The notes beneath the pieces are model-generated. The model searched no databases, was not told where the DNA came from, and was given only the letters and a program-made list of their open reading frames with translations. Both the position numbers and the translations under genes were made by a program. From Terriglobia bacterium (lineage in GTDB: Bacteria; Acidobacteriota; Terriglobia; Bryobacterales; UBA6623), in assembly GCA_009838515.1 (NCBI GenBank), contig VXRL01000076.1, positions 1 to 64,000 of the forward strand: DNA of 64,000 bases, given 5' to 3'. Positions 34,436 through 42,435 of the stretch are shown here, piece after piece (within the stretch, counting starts at the first letter, position 1; every line of letters starts with the position of its first letter).

Positions 34436-37042
34436 ATGCCCTCGTCATTTCGGATTGCGGCCTACTGGACGGTGTTTGCGACTGGAACCGGTTCCATGCC
34501 AGCGGTCGCGACTGCTGCGGTTGAGTTGCCGCCCGCAGTGAACCGCGTTGTTGACTTCGCTGCCGATGTCCAGCCGATACTGCATACCCGCTGCTACGCG
34601 TGTCACGGTCCGTCCGTTCAGATGAACGGGCTTCGTCTTGATCGGCGCGACGCGGCCCGCAAGGGAGGGCACAGCGGACTGGCGATAGTGCCGAACGACA
34701 GCGCCGGCAGCGCTCTGATACTTCGCATCGCCAGTCCGGACGAAGGCTTCCGGATGCCTCCTGTGGATCCCCGCCTCAGTCGCGACGAGGTGGGGATCCT
34801 GCGTGCGTGGATCGACCAGGGTGCATCGTGGCCCGAGGACTCCGAAGTTGACGCCGCGATCGTAAGCGCCTCGGCGAGTGAGCACTGGGCCTTCCAGCCG
34901 ATCACCCGTCCTGAGCCCCCACAGGTTCGTGGCTATGAGTGGGTCCGCAACCCGATTGACAAGTTCGTGCTTGCGAAGCTCGAATCGGAAGCGATCGATC
35001 CTTCGCCTGCGGCGGACAGACTGACCATTCTGCGCCGTCTGAGCCTCGACCTGATTGGCTTGCCGCCAACGTGGGAGCAGGCCGAAGCGTTTCTGGGCGA
35101 TTCCAGCCCGGGAGCGTACGAGCGGTTGGTCGACGCGCTATTGGATTCGAAGCACTACGGCGAAAAGTGGGCCCGCCATTGGCTTGACCTCGCTCGCTAC
35201 GCCGACTCCGACGGATACGAGAAGGACCTTGCCCGGCCAAGTGCGTGGCGCTGGCGTGAGTGGGTCATTGAAGCCCTGAACCGGGACGTACCCTTCGATG
35301 AGTTCACCAAGCTCCAGCTGGCCGCTGACCTACTGGAGAACCCGGCACCAGACCAGCTCGCTGCGACCGGCTTCCACCGCAACACCTTGCGGAACCGAGA
35401 GGGCGGCACGATCTACGACCAGTCCCGGTTCGAGGAGACGCTGGACCGTGTCAACACGGTGGCAACGACCTGGCTAGGGCTGACCGTGGAGTGCGCGCAG
35501 TGCCATGATCACAAGTACGACCCGATCACGCAGGAGGACTACTATTCGTTCTATGCGTACTTCGACAATCTGGAGGATGCGCAAATCGACGCCCCCCTGC
35601 CGGGCGAGATGGGGCCGTACCTGAGCACACGGCCCGAGTATCTGCGGAAGCGCAAGGATCTGCTCGAAGAGCATCACGTTCCGGATCTGCAGCCTGAATG
35701 GGAGCGTCAGATGAAGATCGCCGGCGCGAATCCCGGCGAACGTACGGACTGGGACCTCTGCTATGACGTTCTGTTCCAGATGACTGACAACGGCTGGGAA
35801 GTCCTGAACAATGACCCGGCCGAGCGAACATTTCGGGAACGCGAAGTGCTGACCGATTACTTCATCGATTGGTACAACACGGTTGTTTCCAAGGAGCGTA
35901 TCGAGCAACTGGGGTTCAAGGAACTCCGCAAGAAGCTCAAGGAACTCAAGTCCACCTATCCTCAACTGAGCGAGGCCCGCATCGTCCGCGAGCGGGACAA
36001 GCCCAGCAAGAGCTTCCTGCGAGTTCGCGGGCAGTGGGACCGCAAGGGCATTGAGGTTGCGCCACGGCCTCCGTCCTTCTTGCCCAATTCTGCAGCGGCT
36101 GGACGGTCGACACGCCTCGACCTTGCTGAATGGATCCTGTCAAAAGACAACCCGCTCACGGCACGTGTCGCCGTCAATCGGATGTGGCAGGAGTTCTTCG
36201 GGCGCGGACTGGCTCGGACATCCGAGGATTTCGGGCTCCAGGGCGAGGCCCCCTCACACCCGGCACTGCTGGACTGGCTGGCTTCGGATTTCCGGTCGGC
36301 TGGTTGGGGGATGAAGCGGATGCACAAGTCGATCGTCATGTCCGCCACTTACCGGCAGACCTCGCACGCCCGACCGGACATCGCAGAAAGGGATCCGGAC
36401 AACGCTTGGCTGTCTCGCCAGAACCGGATCCGCCTGTCCGCCGAGATCCTGCGGGATTCGGCTCTGCGGGTCAGCGGCCTGCTATACCCGAAGATCGGCG
36501 GCCCCAGCGTGTATCCGCCACAGCCCGCGGGCGTCGTAGACCTGACCTATGGCTGGGATACGGACCGCTGGAAGGACAGCGAGGGGGCGGACCGCTACAG
36601 GCGAGGCCTGTACACCTTCTTTCAGCGAACCGCTCCCTACCCCCAGTTGATGAACTTCGATGCTCCGGACTCGAATCGCACGGCGAGCAGGCGACGGCGG
36701 TCGAACACGCCCTTGCAGGCCTTGAACCTCTTGAACGACGAGGTTTTCGTCGAGTCGGCACGTGCCCTCGCGATCCGAGTGCTCGCTGAGTCCCCGCCCG
36801 ACTGGACCGGGCGTCTAAGCCGGATGTTCCAAATGACGTTGGTCCGGAAGCCTCGCAGCGGCGAGGCCGAGCAACTCGCCGAATCGTTCCGGCAGCAACA
36901 GCGGATTCTGAAGCAAGCACCGGATGAAGCGAAGAAACTGGCGCGGATCGACTTGCGCGGCCACGAGACCACCGAAGTCGCAGCGTGGGTCGGGATAGGG
37001 CGGGTCCTGATGAACACGGACGAATTCATCACACGGGAGTGA
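34436..37042 (+). CDS. DUF1549/DUF1553 protein with planctomycete-type cytochrome c domain (pair 1)
   Basis: 868 residues; the frame opens earlier but overlaps the divergent sulfatase, and the ATG at 34436 gives a weak leader. The N-terminal haem domain has CYACH (Cys53, Cys56, His57) and MPPVDPRLS as likely Met ligand. DUF1549 (about 174-385) contains a second haem-type motif CAQCHDHKYDP (Cys353, Cys356, His357). DUF1553 (about 555-830) follows, with NPLTARVAVNRMWQEFFGRG. Such proteins are expected in the periplasm as electron-transfer partners; function has not been settled to my knowledge. The DUF1501 gene follows after four bases. Confidence 0.92.
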   Translation: MPSSFRIAAYWTVFATGTGSMPAVATAAVELPPAVNRVVDFAADVQPILHTRCYACHGPSVQMNGLRLDRRDAARKGGHSGLAIVPNDSAGSALILRIASPDEGFRMPPVDPRLSRDEVGILRAWIDQGASWPEDSEVDAAIVSASASEHWAFQPITRPEPPQVRGYEWVRNPIDKFVLAKLESEAIDPSPAADRLTILRRLSLDLIGLPPTWEQAEAFLGDSSPGAYERLVDALLDSKHYGEKWARHWLDLARYADSDGYEKDLARPSAWRWREWVIEALNRDVPFDEFTKLQLAADLLENPAPDQLAATGFHRNTLRNREGGTIYDQSRFEETLDRVNTVATTWLGLTVECAQCHDHKYDPITQEDYYSFYAYFDNLEDAQIDAPLPGEMGPYLSTRPEYLRKRKDLLEEHHVPDLQPEWERQMKIAGANPGERTDWDLCYDVLFQMTDNGWEVLNNDPAERTFREREVLTDYFIDWYNTVVSKERIEQLGFKELRKKLKELKSTYPQLSEARIVRERDKPSKSFLRVRGQWDRKGIEVAPRPPSFLPNSAAAGRSTRLDLAEWILSKDNPLTARVAVNRMWQEFFGRGLARTSEDFGLQGEAPSHPALLDWLASDFRSAGWGMKRMHKSIVMSATYRQTSHARPDIAERDPDNAWLSRQNRIRLSAEILRDSALRVSGLLYPKIGGPSVYPPQPAGVVDLTYGWDTDRWKDSEGADRYRRGLYTFFQRTAPYPQLMNFDAPDSNRTASRRRRSNTPLQALNLLNDEVFVESARALAIRVLAESPPDWTGRLSRMFQMTLVRKPRSGEAEQLAESFRQQQRILKQAPDEAKKLARIDLRGHETTEVAAWVGIGRVLMNTDEFITRE

Positions 37043-37046
37043 GGCA

Positions 37047-38492
37047 ATGACCCAGCAGCAGTTCCGGGCGATCCAGCTACGGAGGGACTTCCTCAAGAAC
37101 GTTGCTTCGGGAATCGGCATGGTCGCTCTCGGCGACCTGCTCGCGAGGGACGGACTCACGGCGGCCGACTTGCCCGATGTAAATCCACTGGCTCCCAAGC
37201 GGCCGCACTTCGAGGCCAAGGCGAAGCACGTCATCTTCATGTTCATGGAAGGCGGTCCGAGCCAGTACGAACTCTTCGATCCGAAGCCCGCTCTAGAAGA
37301 CCATCACGGCCAGGCCCTGCCGGAGTCCATGACCAAGGACCTCAAGCTTGCCTTCATCAAGCCCTCTGCGAGGGTCATGGCGAGCAAGTTTGCCTTTCGC
37401 CGGCACGGTCAGAGCGGCATGGAACTGTCCGAACTGATGCCGAAGCTCGGGACGGTGGCGGACGATATCTGCCTCGTGCGCTCGATGCACACGGACGCGT
37501 TCAATCATCATCCGGGGCAACTACTGCTCTTCACCGGGCACACGCAGTTCGGCAGGCCGACGATGGGCGCCTGGTCGGTCTACGGGCTCGGAAGCGAATC
37601 GCAGAACCTGCCTGGATTCGTCGTGCTGAGCTCCGGGCGCGGCACCAGCGGTGGCTCGAGCAACTTCTCGAGCGGTTTCCTGCCATCCCATTACCAGGGC
37701 ACCGTATTTCGGAACAGCGGCGAGCCGATCCTGTACCTATCGAACCCTGAAGGCGTCAGCGACGCCCTTCAGGAGGAGACGCTCCGTTCAGTCCGCAGGC
37801 TGAATGAAATGCGATTCGAGGCGACCGGCGACCTGGAGATCGCCTCCCGTATTTCGTCTTACGAACTTGCGTACCGCATGCAAATGTCGGCACCGGAACT
37901 GCTGGACTTCTCCGACGAGCCTGACCACGTTCTCGAGGGCTACGGCGTCAACAGCGATGACGAGGGGCAAAGGCAGTATGCGACCAACTGCCTGCTTGCC
38001 CGGCGGATGGTCGAGCGGGGGGTCCGTTTCGTCCTGATGATGGACGCCAGCTGGGATGACCACAGCGGGCTGAACCAGAATCTCCCGAAGCGATGCCAGA
38101 AAGTCGATCAGTCGAACGCTTATCTCGTCCAGGACCTCAAGCAGCGGGGGCTCCTGGACGAGACGCTCGTGGTCTGGGGCGGCGAGTTTGGCCGGACCCC
38201 GATGGTGGAACTTCGCCGGCCTGACGACGCCGACAGCGCCGGCCGCGATCACCACCCCAACGCATACAGCATGTGGATGACTGGTGGCGGCCTGCGGGGC
38301 GGCCAGGTACTTGGCAAGTCCGATGACCTATGTCTGAATGTGGTCGAGGATCCGGTGCATGTCCATGACCTCCAGGCGACGGTCCTGCATTTGCTCGGTT
38401 TCGATCACGAGAAGCTGACCTACCGGCACATGGGACGCGACTTTCGTCTGACTGACGTCAGCGGGCGGGTCGTGGACAAGCTCTTGTCTTAG
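37047..38492 (+). CDS. Tat-exported DUF1501 protein (pair 1)
   Basis: 481 residues. RRDFLKNVASGIGMVALGDL is a Tat leader. The body has MFMEGGPSQYELFDPKP, GFVVLSSG, VVWGGEFGRTPM and AGRDHHPNAYSMWMTGGGLRGG, all standard for DUF1501, which has an alkaline-phosphatase/sulfatase-like fold with metal-binding Asp/His residues but no formylglycine Cys. It ends with RHMGRDFRLTDVSGRVV, also conserved. Four bases separate it from the cytochrome gene. Co-occurrence of these two families is general in several phyla, so a joint complex is likely. Confidence 0.93.
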   Translation: MTQQQFRAIQLRRDFLKNVASGIGMVALGDLLARDGLTAADLPDVNPLAPKRPHFEAKAKHVIFMFMEGGPSQYELFDPKPALEDHHGQALPESMTKDLKLAFIKPSARVMASKFAFRRHGQSGMELSELMPKLGTVADDICLVRSMHTDAFNHHPGQLLLFTGHTQFGRPTMGAWSVYGLGSESQNLPGFVVLSSGRGTSGGSSNFSSGFLPSHYQGTVFRNSGEPILYLSNPEGVSDALQEETLRSVRRLNEMRFEATGDLEIASRISSYELAYRMQMSAPELLDFSDEPDHVLEGYGVNSDDEGQRQYATNCLLARRMVERGVRFVLMMDASWDDHSGLNQNLPKRCQKVDQSNAYLVQDLKQRGLLDETLVVWGGEFGRTPMVELRRPDDADSAGRDHHPNAYSMWMTGGGLRGGQVLGKSDDLCLNVVEDPVHVHDLQATVLHLLGFDHEKLTYRHMGRDFRLTDVSGRVVDKLLS

Positions 38493-38634
38493 GCGCTCGT
38501 TAGGGGGTTCCCGGTATAACGCCGTCGCTTCCATCCCAAATCTCTAACTCTCCCTCCCAACTCCCGGTTCAGCGGGCCGTGCTTCGGGTCGCTGCAATGA
38601 ATCCGGCCGCTCCGACGTATCGGACGCTCTGGCT

Positions 38635-40710
38635 TCAGTACCGAATCCAGGTCCGTTCGAGAGGAACTTGACCGCTCCCCGGTTTGGAGTAGTCGCAAAC
38701 ACCGCCAGGGAAGACAGCGCTTAAGCGGTTCAACTGCTCCGAGGTGAGCGAAGGCCCGTAGTCCGCGGGATCGAGCGGCTTCAACTGGCACTTCAGGATG
38801 TCGCCCTCGAGCGGGGCTCCGGCTGCGATTCTGGGATCGCCGCTCGGCGGATAGAGTTCGCCGCAAGGCCCGCTATCCCCGCTTGCCCCATCGTCCGAGA
38901 GTCGCTTCCGTTCGGCCGACCAGCAGGCATCGCTCAAATCGTCAGGTCGGCCTCGAGAGATCGCGTCGATTGGCTCGTCTCCTGATTCGTCTGCGGCCAC
39001 CGAATCCAGCCACTGATCCATCAGCCGGACCACATCCAAGCTGGGCGGGGGATTCGTCAGGATGACGTGGTTGGCAGCGCTGCCGTGCGCCCGCTGCAGT
39101 CGCGCACCCATCACGAACGTCCGAACACGGTCGTGAATGTTCCCACTCGGGTCGGAGTACCTGCGCGTATCGATGATCGGAATCGAGCCGAGCGAGCCGC
39201 CACCGGAGTTCACGCGACCGGTTTCGTACAGGACCCTCAACGAATCCGCGTCTGCGACCGAGCGTTCCGGCACGATGTTCGCGTTGGCATCGAATCCACC
39301 GATCAATTCGTTGAGCTCGATGAACCGCTCAGCGTCAATCACGCCATCGTTGAAGGCCTGGAGGCCGTATTGCACGCCCACGTTGTCGAGCGCTCTCCGA
39401 GGCAGGCCCGTCGCGCTGTCGCGCCCTACAAGGTTGACCAGATTGTCGTGAAAGCCGCAGCGTACTCCGTCGGGCCTGTTTACGGGGTGATAGACCAGTT
39501 CCTTGGGAACCACTTCGTGGCAACCGCCAGGTTGGATCAGCGCCGGAGAGTACGACCTCATCCAGCTCTCACACGTTGCCCAGGTCGCGAATCCCGAAAC
39601 GGCCTTCTTCTGATCCTCGCTCCAGTCGTGCGCACTGCTGCCAATTGCCCGTGCCAGCAGCGAGCAATCCGTGACCGGCGGGGCGAGTGTCACAGTGTCC
39701 GGGTAGCTTGCGCCCGGAATGATGCCGTCCAGGAGACCGGGATAGTTCTGGGCAATCAGGTGCTGTTGCATCGAACCGCCCGATCCACCCACTCCAATGG
39801 TGTGAACAGGAACGCCGAAGCTCTCGATGAAGTGCTCCTTCACCATCATCGCGGTCTCAGCTGAAATCACGTCGTTGCAGTTGTTGCCAAACACGTTCTG
39901 GGACGAGATCGCCACGGCATATCCGTTTCCGAGCGAGGTTTGGTCCTGCAAGGCGGAACGGATCAGGCCCTGGCGATAGCCGGCGCGGCACCCCCCGCCG
40001 AATCGGTACACCAGGCGACCGTTCCAGCCCGGGGCGATGCTCCACGGGTCGGGTAGGCTGTCCGCCGGATCGTGGAGGAACGCAATCTCGTAGATCGCTC
40101 GATTGATCGTGCCACTCTCAACTCGGATGATGAAGTCCTGTTCATGCCCCTCTGTGGTCGTCGTGCGGGCGATATCGGACGGGCGTGGCGCCGACGGATC
40201 TAGGGGTTTGAAGCCTGGCGGAATCCTGGCGGTCCGGGCCCTACGCTGCTGCGGGTCAATTCGGTCGGTGGACCTGTAGTAGTACGCACTCCGCGTCTGG
40301 GCACTGCAATTGGCGTCGGAGGGAGGTCCCAGCCCAGCCTGTTCGGTCTGGCAAACGAAGGGTTCCTGGTGCGGCCCCGAGAACACGGGGCCAGTGTGAG
40401 GGTGGTTGATCAACTCGAGACTGGCGGACCGTTCTCCCACCCTCGCCGTGACCGTGTTCTTGCCGAGCTTAAGTTCAGACAGCCGCCCGACCAGGCGAGA
40501 GGGGTCGGCACCACTCCGGAACGAGGAGGTGACGTCGCGACCGTCCAGCTCAACCTCCAATGAACCGGCACTGGCACCGGTTACCTCGACGAGCGCGCCA
40601 CCTCCGGTAACCATGTCCGAAGGGCCGGACAGGACGGAAACGTCAAGTCGCTGCTCGGCACAGCCAAGCGTCACTCCCAAGCAAAGGATCGTGGCCGCCA
40701 TTCGCATCAT
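38635..40710 (-). CDS. DUF6351-type lipoprotein, possible tannase/esterase-like hydrolase
   Basis: 691 residues. Leader MMRMAATILCLGVTLGC ends in a lipobox. An N-terminal Ig-like domain (about 22-105: VSVLSGPSDMVTGGGALVEV, LKLGKNTVTARVG) precedes the main domain with WNGRLVYRFGGGCRAGY, VGGSGGSMQQHLIAQNYPGLLDGIIPGASYPD (GxSGG-like nucleophile elbow) and many paired Cys. That arrangement matches DUF6351, related to tannase/feruloyl esterase folds. Substrate unknown. It lies convergent to pair 1 and may take part in removing acyl groups from glycans. Confidence 0.82.
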   Translation of the reverse strand: MMRMAATILCLGVTLGCAEQRLDVSVLSGPSDMVTGGGALVEVTGASAGSLEVELDGRDVTSSFRSGADPSRLVGRLSELKLGKNTVTARVGERSASLELINHPHTGPVFSGPHQEPFVCQTEQAGLGPPSDANCSAQTRSAYYYRSTDRIDPQQRRARTARIPPGFKPLDPSAPRPSDIARTTTTEGHEQDFIIRVESGTINRAIYEIAFLHDPADSLPDPWSIAPGWNGRLVYRFGGGCRAGYRQGLIRSALQDQTSLGNGYAVAISSQNVFGNNCNDVISAETAMMVKEHFIESFGVPVHTIGVGGSGGSMQQHLIAQNYPGLLDGIIPGASYPDTVTLAPPVTDCSLLARAIGSSAHDWSEDQKKAVSGFATWATCESWMRSYSPALIQPGGCHEVVPKELVYHPVNRPDGVRCGFHDNLVNLVGRDSATGLPRRALDNVGVQYGLQAFNDGVIDAERFIELNELIGGFDANANIVPERSVADADSLRVLYETGRVNSGGGSLGSIPIIDTRRYSDPSGNIHDRVRTFVMGARLQRAHGSAANHVILTNPPPSLDVVRLMDQWLDSVAADESGDEPIDAISRGRPDDLSDACWSAERKRLSDDGASGDSGPCGELYPPSGDPRIAAGAPLEGDILKCQLKPLDPADYGPSLTSEQLNRLSAVFPGGVCDYSKPGSGQVPLERTWIRY

Positions 40711-40767
40711 TGGTTCCCTCCAAGTGCCGGAAAGATCAAGGCCTGATCGACAACAACCGAAGATATC

Positions 40768-41085
40768 CTACCCCTCGGGGCACATCTGTGGAATCCCTTC
40801 CGGTTCGAGATGTAGGCGGGCCATCCTCCGCGGTTCGGGGCCGGCATTCCAGTCGGTGGCAGGCGGGGGCGTACTTGCACGGCCGCTCAAGGACCGGTTA
40901 GGAAGATCACCCACGCCGGTAGCCGCCCCCAAGATGTCGAGCACAGAGGGCGATGTGGGCGGAAGCCGGGGCGCTGGAACTGGGTTGGGAGTTGGCACGG
41001 GAACCTGGACCGGAGACACGCCGCCGCACCCCAGTGCCAGTCCGAGCGCCAGCGCTGCCAGTGCCGGTATCAGTCTTGCGGCCAT
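40768..41085 (-). CDS. Small proline-rich putative lipoprotein
   Basis: 105 residues. ARLIPALAALALGLALGC is a convincing lipoprotein signal with lipobox at Cys20, followed by a Pro/Val-rich linker (VSPVQVPVPTPNPVPAPRLPP) and a short tail without a known domain. It may be a cell-envelope spacer. It lies upstream of the DUF6351 gene on the same strand. Confidence 0.5.
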   Translation of the reverse strand: MAARLIPALAALALGLALGCGGVSPVQVPVPTPNPVPAPRLPPTSPSVLDILGAATGVGDLPNRSLSGRASTPPPATDWNAGPEPRRMARLHLEPEGIPQMCPEG

Positions 41086-41204
41086 CCCGAGTCTTCGATG
41101 CTCTTGATCCTAGACCCCCAAGTTGCCTACACCCACGTTCCGACCGATTCGCGCCCAAGGGCCTTCGACATGTTGCAGATCAAGCTCACGGCGCAGACAT
41201 CATG

Positions 41205-42215
41205 CTATGGGGTTGAGATCACCCGCGACGACAGGGTGCCCAGCAGGGCCCGGGCTGTCGGACTGCTGTCCAGCGCATCGTCTTCGATAGAATCGGCGCG
41301 TAGTTTCAAGTGGGCGAATATCTCACGGGTCGGAGCGAGATTTCCGCCGCGCGGGGCCGCCGGCAGCAGTTTCAAGCTGACTGTTCCCCGCACGTTGCCG
41401 CCAATAGCCAGAATGCGTTTACGGTCCGGCTCCAGCTTCACCACAACATCGCAATGCATGCGGGCACCGACTCCGAGATGACGGCGCCGTTGGGCGATCG
41501 TCCCATAGCTTCCCCGCCGGCTGCTGCAGAGCAGATCGCCGGGCCCGATAGCGGTCTCGCCGACGTCGTATGCCGTGAAACCAGCCCGGGAATACCCTGC
41601 ATCTCGAGCTCGAATGGCTTGATCGACGTAGACATGGTGGGCGATTGAACGTCGAAACTGATTAGAACTGCCGAGTCCGCCCTCGCACATTACCCAAGAG
41701 ACGAATGCTGCGGACCACGGATCGCGCCAACGCGAGGCCAAGCCAGCCGGCCCCTTCCACCTACTGTTCTGACGGTCCACCATCCACGATCCCTTCGGCG
41801 TTGCCGCCCAATAGCCAGCGATCGTCGATGCCACGCGGGCACCCTCGACGGGATCCACCCGCCACCAAGGCCGTCGGCTCCACGCTCGAGGGCCGCCAGC
41901 GCTTCGGAAGAGTGAACGCTCTCTTTCTGGCATGGTTTCGTCGACGATTGAGAATCCGAAGAACCCCCATTCCTGCACGGCAACGTTTACGATTCGCCGC
42001 CGTATTTCCCCGGCCGGCAAATTCCGGCACGCGCTGGACCGGACGCTCATCTGTCCCGGTGGGCCCTGGACCAGTGCCGAAGGTGCCGCGGCGTCGAACT
42101 GCTCAGCGGGGAGCCGGTCCAAGGGTTTCTGTTGCGCGAACCAGTCGGGTGTCGAAGCCGGAATCGCTACGGTACCCGCTAGCGCCAACAAGATCGTCTT
42201 CGTCGGGATTCCCAT
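41205..42215 (-). CDS. DUF2272 protein (NlpC/P60-like), exported
   Basis: 336 residues from the ATG giving a leader (IPTKTILLALAGTVAIPAS); the frame opens at 42290. The core reads WRDPWSAAFVSWVMCEGG, AHHVYVDQAIRARD, IGPGDLLCSSR, MHCDVVVKLEP and IGGNVRGTVSLK, the DUF2272 pattern related to NlpC/P60 Cys peptidases. The Cys in VMCEGG and His in MHCDVV are candidate catalytic residues. A cell-wall role is possible. It stands alone, divergent from pair 2. Confidence 0.82.
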   Translation of the reverse strand: MGIPTKTILLALAGTVAIPASTPDWFAQQKPLDRLPAEQFDAAAPSALVQGPPGQMSVRSSACRNLPAGEIRRRIVNVAVQEWGFFGFSIVDETMPERERSLFRSAGGPRAWSRRPWWRVDPVEGARVASTIAGYWAATPKGSWMVDRQNSRWKGPAGLASRWRDPWSAAFVSWVMCEGGLGSSNQFRRSIAHHVYVDQAIRARDAGYSRAGFTAYDVGETAIGPGDLLCSSRRGSYGTIAQRRRHLGVGARMHCDVVVKLEPDRKRILAIGGNVRGTVSLKLLPAAPRGGNLAPTREIFAHLKLRADSIEDDALDSSPTARALLGTLSSRVISTP

Positions 42216-42435
42216 CAAATGCTTGGCCTGCACCACGACAGGTGGCTGCCCTACGGTAGCTGATGCGAGGAGAGAACGCCTCGGGATCATCCTGATGCCT
42301 GCACTAGTGTGGGCGACCAGGAAGTAGGACAGTTACCAAGAAGCGTCCAGTCCGGCCGGATTCGGCACCACTGCGGGCTACTGGGTTGATGTAGCCTAGG
42401 TCTACACGCTGCTTATTCGCTATTGGGTTTCGTGT

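Noticed and set aside
39067..39864. 265-codon plus-strand frame opposite the DUF6351 gene
   Set aside because: It is the antisense shadow of a gene with clear leader, Cys pairs and GxSGG-like motif.
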